This document shows, piece by piece, positions 13,245-21,011 of a stretch of DNA of 64,000 bases. Position numbers and translations under genes: made by a program. The stretch is from Marilutibacter spongiae (GTDB lineage: Bacteria > Pseudomonadota > Gammaproteobacteria > Xanthomonadales > Xanthomonadaceae). Below the pieces are notes generated by a model, which was not told where the DNA came from, made no database searches, and saw nothing but the letters and a program-made list of their open reading frames with translations. The stretch spans positions 100,192 to 164,191 of the forward strand of contig NZ_JACHTF010000010.1 of the NCBI RefSeq assembly GCF_014145325.1. The letters are read 5' to 3'. The number at the start of each line of letters is the position of its first letter. Positions within the stretch are counted from its first letter, which is position 1.

Positions 13245-15089
13245 ATGACCCTGCCCCGCCTTGCCCGGACCCCGTTGACCGCCGCCCTGGCCGTCGCGAT
13301 CGCTTTCACTGGCCTGGCCCTGGCGCCGGCCCAGGCCGCCCACGCGCAGGCCGCCCTGCCGCTGTCGGCGGCGATGGCGACCGATGCCGCGAAGGCCGCC
13401 CGGCTCGATGCGCTCTACGAGCAGTACTGGGAGGAGTCGCTGGAACTCAACCCGCTCTCGGCGACGTTCCAGGGCGATCCGCGTTACAACGACCGCCTGC
13501 CGAACTTCCTGTCCGCGGACTACCGCCAGAAGTCCCACGATTTCACCACGCGCTGGCTCAAGACCATCGAGGACATCGGGCCGGAAGGCCTCGACGGGCA
13601 GGACCTGATCAGCTACGAGATGTTCGTGCGCGACCAGAAGAACGAACTCGCCGGCGAGCAGTTCCCCGGCTGGCAGCAGCCGATCAACCAGTTCTACAAC
13701 CTCGCGGCGATGGCCGTGCAGCTCGGCTCGGGCACCGGCGCGCAGCCCTTCAAGACCGTCGAGGACTACGACAACTGGACCAGGCGCGCCTCGCAGGTGC
13801 CGGTGCTGTTCGACCAGGCCATCGCCAACATGAAGGTCGGCGTGGAGAACGGCGTCGTGCAGCCGCGCGCGCTGATGGAGAAAGTGGTCCCGCAGCTCGA
13901 CGCGCTGATCAAGGACGATCCCACCCAGACCCTGTTCTGGGGTCCCATCAAGAACATGCCCGAGTCCTTCAGCGAAGCCGACCGCACGCGCCTCACCGCC
14001 GAGTACAAGGCACTGATCGCCGACACCCTGATGCCGGCCTACGGCGAGCTGCGCAGCTACATCGTCGACGACTACATGCCGCACACCCGCGACAGCGCCG
14101 GCATGGACGCGCTGCCGAACGGCGCCGCGTGGTACGCCTTCAACGCCCGCCAGCGCACCACCACCGACCTGACCCCGGCCCAGATCCACGAGATCGGCCT
14201 GTCGGAGGTCAAGCGCATCCATGGCGAGATCCTGGAGGTGATGAAGGAGGTGGGCTTCAAGGGTTCGCTGCAGGACTTCTTCCGCTTCATGCAGGACGAC
14301 CCGCGCTTCAGCTTCGAGACCGAGGACGCGCTGCTGGCCTACTACCGTGGGCTCGAGGACAAGATCGACGCGCACGTCCCCAAGCTGTTCTCGCTCACGC
14401 CGAAGGCACCGTTCGAGATCCGCCCGGTCGAGCCCTTCCGCGCGCAGTCGGCCGCCGGCGGCTCGTACATGAGCCCGAGCGAGGACGGCACGCGCCCGGG
14501 CATCTTCTACGTCAATACCTACGACCTGCCGACCCGCAAGACCTGGGACGCTGAGGACCTGTACCTGCACGAGGCCATCCCCGGCCACCACTTCCAGCTG
14601 GCGCTCCAGCAGGAGCTGACCAACCTGCCGAAGTTCCGCCGCTTCGGCGGCGAAACCGCCTTCACCGAGGGCTGGGGTCTCTATGCCGAGTCGCTGGGCA
14701 AGGACCTGGGCGTCTACACCGACCCCTACAATTATTTCGGTTACCTGCAGAACGAGTTGTGGCGCGCCATCCGCCTGGTCGTCGACACCGGCCTGCACAG
14801 CAAGGGCTGGACCCGCGAGCAGGTGATCAAGTACATGCTCGACAACTCCGCCGAGAGCGAAACCCAGTCCACCGCCGAAGCCGAGCGCTACATGGCCATC
14901 CCGGGCCAGGCGCTGGCTTACAAGATCGGCGAGCTGAAGATCAAGGAACTGCGCGCACGCGCGGAGAAGGCCCTGGGGGATCGCTTCGACATCCGCGAGT
15001 TCCATGCCGAAGTACTGAAGGACGGCTCGGTGCCGCTGGAAGTCCTGGAAGGCAAGATCGACCGCTGGATCGCCGCCAGGCAGGGATGA
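13245..15089 (+). CDS. DUF885 family secreted protein, probable metal-dependent hydrolase
   Basis: A 614-residue protein with a signal peptide (about residues 1-36, ending in AQAAHAQA). It belongs to the DUF885 family, uncharacterised but related to gluzincin-like peptidases. The conserved signature LHEAIPGHHFQ lies near residues 443-453, and the following glutamate region TEGWGLYAE near 479-487 fits a HExxxH...E metal site. Start ATG at 13245 has a strong GAGGAG box 5 bases upstream. A terminator hairpin follows 34 bp after the stop. Likely periplasmic; the substrate is unknown, but the lineage carries many such secreted peptidases. Confidence 0.87.
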   Translation: MTLPRLARTPLTAALAVAIAFTGLALAPAQAAHAQAALPLSAAMATDAAKAARLDALYEQYWEESLELNPLSATFQGDPRYNDRLPNFLSADYRQKSHDFTTRWLKTIEDIGPEGLDGQDLISYEMFVRDQKNELAGEQFPGWQQPINQFYNLAAMAVQLGSGTGAQPFKTVEDYDNWTRRASQVPVLFDQAIANMKVGVENGVVQPRALMEKVVPQLDALIKDDPTQTLFWGPIKNMPESFSEADRTRLTAEYKALIADTLMPAYGELRSYIVDDYMPHTRDSAGMDALPNGAAWYAFNARQRTTTDLTPAQIHEIGLSEVKRIHGEILEVMKEVGFKGSLQDFFRFMQDDPRFSFETEDALLAYYRGLEDKIDAHVPKLFSLTPKAPFEIRPVEPFRAQSAAGGSYMSPSEDGTRPGIFYVNTYDLPTRKTWDAEDLYLHEAIPGHHFQLALQQELTNLPKFRRFGGETAFTEGWGLYAESLGKDLGVYTDPYNYFGYLQNELWRAIRLVVDTGLHSKGWTREQVIKYMLDNSAESETQSTAEAERYMAIPGQALAYKIGELKIKELRARAEKALGDRFDIREFHAEVLKDGSVPLEVLEGKIDRWIAARQG

Positions 15090-15091
15090 TC

Positions 15092-15150
15092 CCTGCGCGG
15101 ACGGCCCTTTCGAGGCAAAAAAGAGCCGGCATCGCGCCGGCTTTTTTTTG
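15092..15150 (+). terminator. Rho-independent terminator, first copy of a duplicated 51-bp segment
   Basis: The stem GAGCCGGC/GCCGGCT with a short loop is followed by eight T residues on the plus strand and preceded by six A residues, so it can end transcription in both directions. It ends the DUF885 gene. The 51 bases from 15092 to 15142 recur at 15899-15950 with a single extra A, on the far side of the REP array. Confidence 0.85.
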
Positions 15151-15240
15151 GGTCCTGTTCCAACTGAGTGGAGAACGGCGCATCGCTCCTCCGGGCTACG
15201 CGCCCTGCCCACCCTATGAGGCCGGGGTAGAGGCAGCACC

Positions 15241-15895
15241 GTAGGATGGGTAGCGCGAAGCAAAACCCATCGTGCGTCTTGCGTGAAATACCGCGACGGT
15301 GGGTTTCGCCTTTGGCTCTACCCACCCTACGAGGCGGGATGAGAGGCAGACCCGTAGGATGGGTAGCGCGAAGCAAAACCCATCGTCCGTCGTGCGTGAA
15401 ATAACGCGACGGTGGGTTTCGCCTTTGGCTCTACCCACCCTACGAGGCAAGGTGAGAGGCAGCGCCGTAGGATGGGTGGCGCGAAGCAAAACCCATCGTC
15501 CGTCGTGCGTGAAATACCGCGACGGTGGGTTTCGCCTTTGGCTCTACCCACCCTACGAGGCGGGATGAGAGGCAGCGCCGTAGGATGGGTGGCGCGAAGC
15601 AAAACCCATCGTCCGTCGTGCGTGAAATACCGCGACGGTGGGTTTCGCCTTTGGCTCTACCCACCCTACGAGGCGGGATGAGAGGCAGACCCGTAGGATG
15701 GGTAGCGCGAAGCAAAACCCATCGTCCGTCGTGCGTGAAATCCCGCGACGGTGGGTTTCGCCTTTGGCTCTACCCACCCTACGAGGCGGGATGAGAGGCA
15801 GACCCGTAGGATGGGTGGCGCGAAGCAAAACCCATCGTCCGTCGTGCGTGAAATCCCGCGACGGTGGGTTTCGCCTTCGGCTCTACCCACCCTAC
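15241..15895. repeat. Tandem REP/BIME array, six 113-bp units
   Basis: Six units repeat with an exact 113-bp period (starts 15241, 15354, 15467, 15580, 15693, 15806). Each unit holds two palindromes. Type 1 is GTAG plus a 7-bp stem GATGGGT/ACCCATC around a 13-nt loop (31 nt). After 26 nt comes type 2 in inverse orientation: GTAG, stem GGTGGGT/ACCCACC, 15-nt loop with inner hairpin GCC/GGC (33 nt). A 23-nt spacer separates units. The GTAG head plus imperfect hairpin is the defining form of REP elements moved by RAYT transposases (SMAG in Stenotrophomonas). A degraded half-unit precedes it at about 15200-15220. The reading frames across it are artefacts. It lies between convergent genes. Confidence 0.9.
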
Positions 15896-15898
15896 GCT

Positions 15899-15950
15899 CC
15901 TGCGCGGACGGCCCTTTCGAGGCAAAAAAAGAGCCGGCATCGCGCCGGCT
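15899..15950 (-). terminator. Terminator of the helicase gene, second copy of the duplicated segment
   Basis: On the minus strand the stem AGCCGGC/GCCGGCT is followed by a run of seven T residues, an intrinsic terminator 25 bp after the helicase stop. The whole 52-bp segment matches 15092-15142 except for one additional A. The REP array sits exactly between the two copies. Confidence 0.85.
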
Positions 15951-15975
15951 CTCTTCCTTCCTGCGACCGCGGGGC

Positions 15976-17310
15976 TCAGGCCCCGGCGCCGCCGCTGCGC
16001 GAGGCACCGCCGCGACGGCCGGGGCCACCGCGCTGCTTCGGCCCGGCATGGGCGTGGCGCGGTGCCGGCTTGCCGTGCGGGCGATGGCCCGGTGCGCGAC
16101 GCGCGTTGTTGTTGTTGCCACCGCCGCCGCGCTTGCTGCGCGGGTTGGGGATCGCGACGTCGAGGCGGATCGGACGGCTGGGCTCGAAGCCCTCGACCTC
16201 GATCATCTCCACGTCCTTCTTGAGCACGCGCTGGATCTGCCGCAGCAGGCCACCCTCGTCGTGCGAGACCAGCGACAGCGCCTCGCCCGACGCGCCGTTG
16301 CGGCCGGTGCGACCAATGCGGTGCACGTAGTCCTCGGCGACCATCGGCAGGTCGAAGTTGATGACCAGCGGCAGGTTGGGGATGTCCAGGCCGCGCGCGG
16401 CCACGTCGGTCGCCACCAGCACGCGGGCCTTGGCCGCCTTGAAGGCGTTGAGGGCCTTCTGGCGCTGCGCCTGGCTCTTGTTGCCGTGGATCGCGACGGC
16501 CTTGATGCCGGCCTTGTCGAGCTGCTCGGCCAGGCGGTTGCAACCGTGCTTGGTGCGGCCGAACACGATCACCTGGTCGGTGTGGCGCTTGGCCAGGATG
16601 TCGATCAGCAGGTCGCGCTTGCTGTCGACGTCGACCGGATGCGCGCGGTGGGCGATGGTCTCGGCGATGGTGTTCTGCGCGGCCACCTGCACCTGCCGGG
16701 GATCACGCATGAACTCCAGCGCCAACGCCTTGATCTGCGCTTCGAAGGTCGCCGAGAACAGCAGGGTCTGGCGCTCGCGCGGCAGCTTGACGAGGATGCG
16801 CTTGATCGCCGGCAGGAAGCCCATGTCGAGCATGCGGTCGGCCTCGTCCATGACCAGCACTTCGATCGCGTCCAGGCGCACGCTGCCGCGCTCCATGTGG
16901 TCGATCAGGCGGCCGGGGGTGGCGACGAGCACGTCGACGCCACGACGCAGCGCGTCGACCTGCGGACCCATGCCGACGCCGCCGAAGATCATGCAGCTGG
17001 CGACCTGCAGGTGGCGGGCGTAGCCGCGCAGGTTCTCGTGCACCTGCACGGCCAGTTCGCGGGTAGGCACCAGCACCAGCACGCGCGGTTTGCGCGGGCC
17101 CTTGGCCGGCGTGGTCTTGGACAGGCGGTTGAGCAGCGGCAGGCTGAAGGCGGCGGTCTTGCCGGTACCGGTCTGGGCGCCGCCAAGCAGGTCGTGGCCG
17201 GCCAGGATCAGCGGGATCGCTTCGGCCTGGATCGGGGTCGGCGTGGTGTAGCCCTGTTCCGAGAGCGCACGCAGCAACGCGGGCGCAAGCCCGAGGGATT
17301 CAAAAGACAT
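15976..17310 (-). CDS. rhlE: DEAD-box RNA helicase, RhlE type
   Basis: A 444-residue ATP-dependent RNA helicase. All motifs are visible: Q motif (PTPIQAEAIP), motif I AQTGTGKT, PTREL, TPGRL, DEAD written as DEADRML, SAT, and in domain 2 the RGLDIP and HRIGRTGR motifs. The C-terminal tail of about 70 residues is basic and rich in Gly, Asn, Arg and Pro, typical of RhlE proteins that remodel rRNA or work with the degradosome. The ATG at 17310 has a GGAG box and matches the family start (MSFESLGLAP); an in-frame GTG 93 bp upstream is judged not used. An intrinsic terminator follows the gene. Confidence 0.9.
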   Translation of the reverse strand: MSFESLGLAPALLRALSEQGYTTPTPIQAEAIPLILAGHDLLGGAQTGTGKTAAFSLPLLNRLSKTTPAKGPRKPRVLVLVPTRELAVQVHENLRGYARHLQVASCMIFGGVGMGPQVDALRRGVDVLVATPGRLIDHMERGSVRLDAIEVLVMDEADRMLDMGFLPAIKRILVKLPRERQTLLFSATFEAQIKALALEFMRDPRQVQVAAQNTIAETIAHRAHPVDVDSKRDLLIDILAKRHTDQVIVFGRTKHGCNRLAEQLDKAGIKAVAIHGNKSQAQRQKALNAFKAAKARVLVATDVAARGLDIPNLPLVINFDLPMVAEDYVHRIGRTGRNGASGEALSLVSHDEGGLLRQIQRVLKKDVEMIEVEGFEPSRPIRLDVAIPNPRSKRGGGGNNNNARRAPGHRPHGKPAPRHAHAGPKQRGGPGRRGGASRSGGAGA

Positions 17311-17650
17311 GTGGAGCTCCAATTCCTGATCCGCACCCATGGATGCGGAATCACCCGGAGCTTTCCCTGTAGCCGCGCTGCGAGTCGTTTTTTTGAACGG
17401 CACCGGATGCTCCGGGCCGTGTCGGCGCTACGAATGACGTGCGGAATACAGGCCGCGCCCCGCCCCTTGCGGGCGCCCAGCGGGATCGTGTCCCGTTGGA
17501 TGTGGGGTGCGGCAGGATATAGCTGGGAAACGTACCCTTTCGGGCAGCAACCGAGCACCAGACGCCGCGCACTGTACGCGAAAGGCCCCGTCCGCGCCAG
17601 CGCGCCCGCCCGCGCCTTCGTTCAGGCAGCGCCGCCGTCGCACTCCCCGT
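17311..17650. other. 340-bp intergenic region upstream of the helicase gene
   Basis: No gene was recognised here. It must contain the promoter of the minus-strand helicase gene and its leader. The stretch 17385-17400 carries a run of seven T residues on the plus strand (A on the minus strand). Long leaders are common for cold-inducible RNA helicases, but no specific regulatory element could be identified. Confidence 0.4.
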
Positions 17651-18556
17651 TCAGCTTGGCGCGCCGCCGCGACGGCAGGACTGGACGCGATCGAGGACGG
17701 CGATCGCGTGCGCCAGCGCCGCGCGCTCTTCCTCGCAGAGCCCCGGGTGCCAGATGTCGAAGATCAACACCGTGCGCACCCGCTCGCCGCGATTGCACGC
17801 GCTGTGCAGGAACGAGTCGTCGAAGACCAGGAAGTCGCCATGGATCCAGTGCCGCGTCTCGCCGGCGACGGTGATCGAGCAGCCCTCGGGCAGGTCGACC
17901 GGGAGGTGGGCGGTCAACTTGATGTTCGACAGGCCATGGTGCGGGGGCAGTTCGGTCCCGGGCTTGAGACGGGAGATGAAGCACTCCGGCGCATGCGGCG
18001 GATACTGCGCCAGCGGCGCCTGCTCGAGAAAGCCGCGCGTCGCCGGCAGCCGCGCCACCAGGGCCTCGTCCCACTGTTCGCGTCGCAACAGGTGCCGTGC
18101 CGACCACTCCAGGCTGTCGGCCAGGCGTCCCCACTGCCGGTCGCCCGCGGCCCGCGCGTCGACATAAGGCTGGAACGCCACGTCTTCGCCGAGGAAGCCG
18201 AGCAGTTCCTCCCGTACCGCGGGGATCGCATCGCGCAAGGGCGCGAGCGCCGGCAGTTCAGGTGTACGGAACCAGGCCTGCGCCGGCAACGCCGGGTAAT
18301 AGAGGAAGTTGGGTTGTTGCAGGGGCGATCGGAAGCGCCCGGGCCGGCGCCCGAAGAACACGTCCAGCCACAGCCGGAAGGCCGGATGCGCCGACACGCC
18401 CTGCAGGTGGCCATGCAGCGCCGCCGGCAGCGCCGCGCCAAAGGCCGGGGTGACGGCCTCGCCGCTGCGTTCCAGCGCCTCGCAGGCCTGGGCCACGGCG
18501 CGGGCCGTACGGGCCTCCCGGAGGGCCTGGATGAACTGCGTTTCGCCTGGATTCAT
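17651..18556 (-). CDS. Aspartyl/asparaginyl beta-hydroxylase family protein
   Basis: A 301-residue protein whose C-terminal half (about 130-285) is an Asp/Asn beta-hydroxylase domain, a 2-oxoglutarate and Fe(II)-dependent dioxygenase fold. Visible are HHGLSNIKLTAHLPV with the first metal His near 203, WIHGDFLVFDDSFLHSA with the second His near 250, and the RVRTVLIFDIWHP segment with the Arg that binds 2-oxoglutarate. The N-terminal 110 residues are helical and unassigned. No signal peptide. In some bacteria such enzymes modify lipids or small peptides; the target here is unknown. It is alone on its strand between the helicase gene and the first M13 peptidase. Confidence 0.85.
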   Translation of the reverse strand: MNPGETQFIQALREARTARAVAQACEALERSGEAVTPAFGAALPAALHGHLQGVSAHPAFRLWLDVFFGRRPGRFRSPLQQPNFLYYPALPAQAWFRTPELPALAPLRDAIPAVREELLGFLGEDVAFQPYVDARAAGDRQWGRLADSLEWSARHLLRREQWDEALVARLPATRGFLEQAPLAQYPPHAPECFISRLKPGTELPPHHGLSNIKLTAHLPVDLPEGCSITVAGETRHWIHGDFLVFDDSFLHSACNRGERVRTVLIFDIWHPGLCEEERAALAHAIAVLDRVQSCRRGGAPS

Positions 18557-18760
18557 GGCGCCATTGTCCCGTCTCCGCGGGCTTTGCGGTACCCGTCGCG
18601 TCCTTGGGCGGGCCCCGGCATGACCTTCTGCACCCTCACGGGGCGTCGAAGCGGTCTATGGTGGGCTGTCGCCCCATGGGCGTACCGGGCCCCCGGCCTG
18701 CACGCCTTGCAGGCGGCGCCGGCGGCTCGACCCGACATTCCTTCACCAGGCCGGAGCACC

Positions 18761-20866
18761 GTGACCGTGAAAAAACCGCAGATCCTCCTTCTCTCCCTCG
18801 CCATCGCGGCGACCGTCGCCGCCTGCGCCAAGCCCGACGAGGCCGCGCCGGCCGCCAAGACCGACGCCACTGCCTCGCAGGAAGGCGGCATCACCCTGGA
18901 CGACAGCAAGCTGCCGCCGATGAACAGCTTCCTCGCCAGCGACCTGGACCCGAGCAAGGACGCCTGCACCGACTTCGGTGGCTATGTGAACGGCAAGTGG
19001 CGGACCGCCAACGAAATCCCCGGCGACCGCACGTCCTGGGGCGCCTTCGAGATGCTGGCCGAGCGTTCGCTGGCCGTGCAGCGCCAGATCGCCGAACAGG
19101 CCGCCGCCGACAGCAACGCCACCGGCGTGGAGAAGGTCATCGGCGACTTCTGGTCCACCGGCATGGACGCGGAGAAGATCAACGCCCAGGGCATCGACCC
19201 GATCAAGGGCGAGCTGGCCGAAATCGACGCGCTCGACAGCCAGGACAAGATCGCCGACTTCCTGCGCAGCAGCGCCGCCAAGGGCCAGTTCTACCTGTTC
19301 GGCTTCGGTCCTGAAGCCGACTTCAAGGACTCGACCATGAACATCGCCTACGCCGCGCAGGGCGGCCTGGGCCTGCCGGACAGCACGTACTACTCCGACC
19401 CGAAGAAGGCCGACAAGCTCCAGGCCTACCAGGCGCACGTGGCCAAGGTGCTCGAACTGGCCGGCGCCAGCGCCGAGGACGCCGCCGCGCAGGCCAAGGA
19501 CGTGGTCGCGTTCGAGACCCGCCTGGCGAAGGCTTCCAAGTCCAGCGAAGAGCTCTCCCGCGACGTCTCGCTTTACTACAACCCGGTGACCCTGGCCGAG
19601 GCCGACAAGCTGACCCCGAACTTCCCGTGGACCCGCTTCTTCGAGTCGCAGGGCCTGCAGGCACCGAAGATGTTCTCGCTGGCGATCCCGGACTTCCACA
19701 AGGAAGTCGACGCCATGCTCGCCGACGTCCCCGCCGACCAGTGGCGCAGCTACCTGCGCTTCCACGCGGTCGACGGCGCGTCGCCGTACCTGTCGGACGC
19801 CTTCGTCGAGGAGAACTTCAACTTCTACAACAAGGCCCTGCGCGGCCAGAAGGAGCTCAAGGAACGCGGCAAGCGCGTGCTCGGCACCATCGAGAACGCG
19901 GCCGGCGAGGCCCTGGGCCAGCTCTACGTCGACGTGGCGTTCTCGCCCGAGTCCAAGGAGCGCATGGAGACCCTGGTGTCCAACCTCAGCGATGCGCTCA
20001 AGGGCCGCATCGAGAACCTGGACTGGATGACCGACGAGACCAAGGCCAAGGCCATGGAGAAGTGGGCCGCCTTCACCCCGAAGATCGGCTACCCGGACAA
20101 GTGGCGCGACTGGAGCGGCCTGTCGACCAGCCGCGACAGCTACATCGGCAACGTGCTCGCCGCGATGGAGTTCAACTACAAGTGGGAGCTGTCGAAGATC
20201 GGCAAGCCGGTCGACAAGACCGAATGGGGCATGAGCCCGCAAACCGTCAACGCCTATTACAACCCGTTGCAGAACGAGATCGTGTTCCCGGCCGCGATCC
20301 TGCAGCCGCCCTTCTTCGACGCGCAGGCCGACGACCCGCTCAACTATGGCGGCATCGGCGCGGTCATCGGCCATGAGATGACCCACGGCTACGACGACCA
20401 GGGCAGCCGCTTCGGGCCGAGCGGCAACTTCGAGAACTGGTGGAGCGACGCCGACGCCAAGGGCTTCTCCGGCCTGACCGACAAGCTGGTCAACCAGTTC
20501 AACGGTTACAAGGCCAACGACGACGAGCACGTCAACGGCAAGCTGACCCTGGGCGAGAACATCGCCGACCTGGGCGGCCTGGCCACGGCCTACGACGCGA
20601 TGAAGAAGGCCACCGAAGGCACGCCGGACCCGATGATCGACGGCATGACCCGCGACCAGCGTTTCTTCGCCAACTGGGCCACCGTGTGGCGCCGCAACTT
20701 CACCCCCGAAGAGCTGAAGGTGCGCCTGGCCACCGACCCGCACGCACCGGCGAACTTCCGCGCGATCGGCGCGCCCTCGAACCTGCCGGCCTTCGCCGCC
20801 GCGTTCGAGTGCAAACCCGGCCAGCCGATGGTCCGCCAGGGCGACCAGCAGGTCATCATCTGGTGA
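18761..20866 (+). CDS. pepO: M13 family metallopeptidase (PepO/neprilysin-like) lipoprotein
   Basis: A 701-residue zinc endopeptidase of family M13. The signal peptide ends in lipobox VAAC, so the enzyme is probably an envelope lipoprotein. The active site is complete: HEMTH near residue 538 and ENIADLGG near 600 (third zinc ligand Glu and proton-shuttle Asp). The C-terminal CxxW-type ending (CKPGQPM... IIW) is typical of M13. Starts GTG at 18761 (GGAG box, 4-base spacing) or GTG at 18767 (10-base spacing) are both possible. A strong terminator follows at 20891. A second M13 gene follows 145 bp later. Confidence 0.9.
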   Translation: MTVKKPQILLLSLAIAATVAACAKPDEAAPAAKTDATASQEGGITLDDSKLPPMNSFLASDLDPSKDACTDFGGYVNGKWRTANEIPGDRTSWGAFEMLAERSLAVQRQIAEQAAADSNATGVEKVIGDFWSTGMDAEKINAQGIDPIKGELAEIDALDSQDKIADFLRSSAAKGQFYLFGFGPEADFKDSTMNIAYAAQGGLGLPDSTYYSDPKKADKLQAYQAHVAKVLELAGASAEDAAAQAKDVVAFETRLAKASKSSEELSRDVSLYYNPVTLAEADKLTPNFPWTRFFESQGLQAPKMFSLAIPDFHKEVDAMLADVPADQWRSYLRFHAVDGASPYLSDAFVEENFNFYNKALRGQKELKERGKRVLGTIENAAGEALGQLYVDVAFSPESKERMETLVSNLSDALKGRIENLDWMTDETKAKAMEKWAAFTPKIGYPDKWRDWSGLSTSRDSYIGNVLAAMEFNYKWELSKIGKPVDKTEWGMSPQTVNAYYNPLQNEIVFPAAILQPPFFDAQADDPLNYGGIGAVIGHEMTHGYDDQGSRFGPSGNFENWWSDADAKGFSGLTDKLVNQFNGYKANDDEHVNGKLTLGENIADLGGLATAYDAMKKATEGTPDPMIDGMTRDQRFFANWATVWRRNFTPEELKVRLATDPHAPANFRAIGAPSNLPAFAAAFECKPGQPMVRQGDQQVIIW

Positions 20867-20890
20867 TCCCTGCGTCCACGTAGCACCCGC

Positions 20891-20922
20891 GAAGGCCCGG
20901 CATGTCCGGGCCTTCGTCTTTC
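20891..20922 (+). terminator. Intrinsic terminator after the first M13 peptidase
   Basis: Ten-bp stem GAAGGCCCGG with a CATGT loop and CCGGGCCTTC, followed by GTCTTTCT. It separates the two M13 peptidase genes, so they are probably transcribed independently. Confidence 0.8.
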
Positions 20923-21011
20923 TGTCTGCCGTCCAACCGGCAGGGCCATCGTGACGCAGGAGTCATCGGGGGCCTTGCTACACTCCGGCCGTCCCCCGGA
21001 TGGAAGCCGAC

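Noticed and set aside
13038..15263. Minus-strand frame opposite the DUF885 gene
   Set aside because: Antisense artefact; the plus-strand protein has a signal peptide, strong ribosome binding site and conserved motifs.
15214..15895. Repeated open frames of about 90 codons on both strands (GFAFGSTHPT type) across the first array
   Set aside because: The frames exist only because the 113-bp repeats keep stop codons away; the sequence is explained by the REP palindromes.
15241..15895. Possible CRISPR array
   Set aside because: The spacers are themselves repeated, the repeats are palindromes of two types, and no cas genes are present.
17311..17403. Longer N-terminus of the helicase from GTG 17403
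   Set aside because: The family starts at MSFESLGL, and the ATG at 17310 has a good GGAG box.
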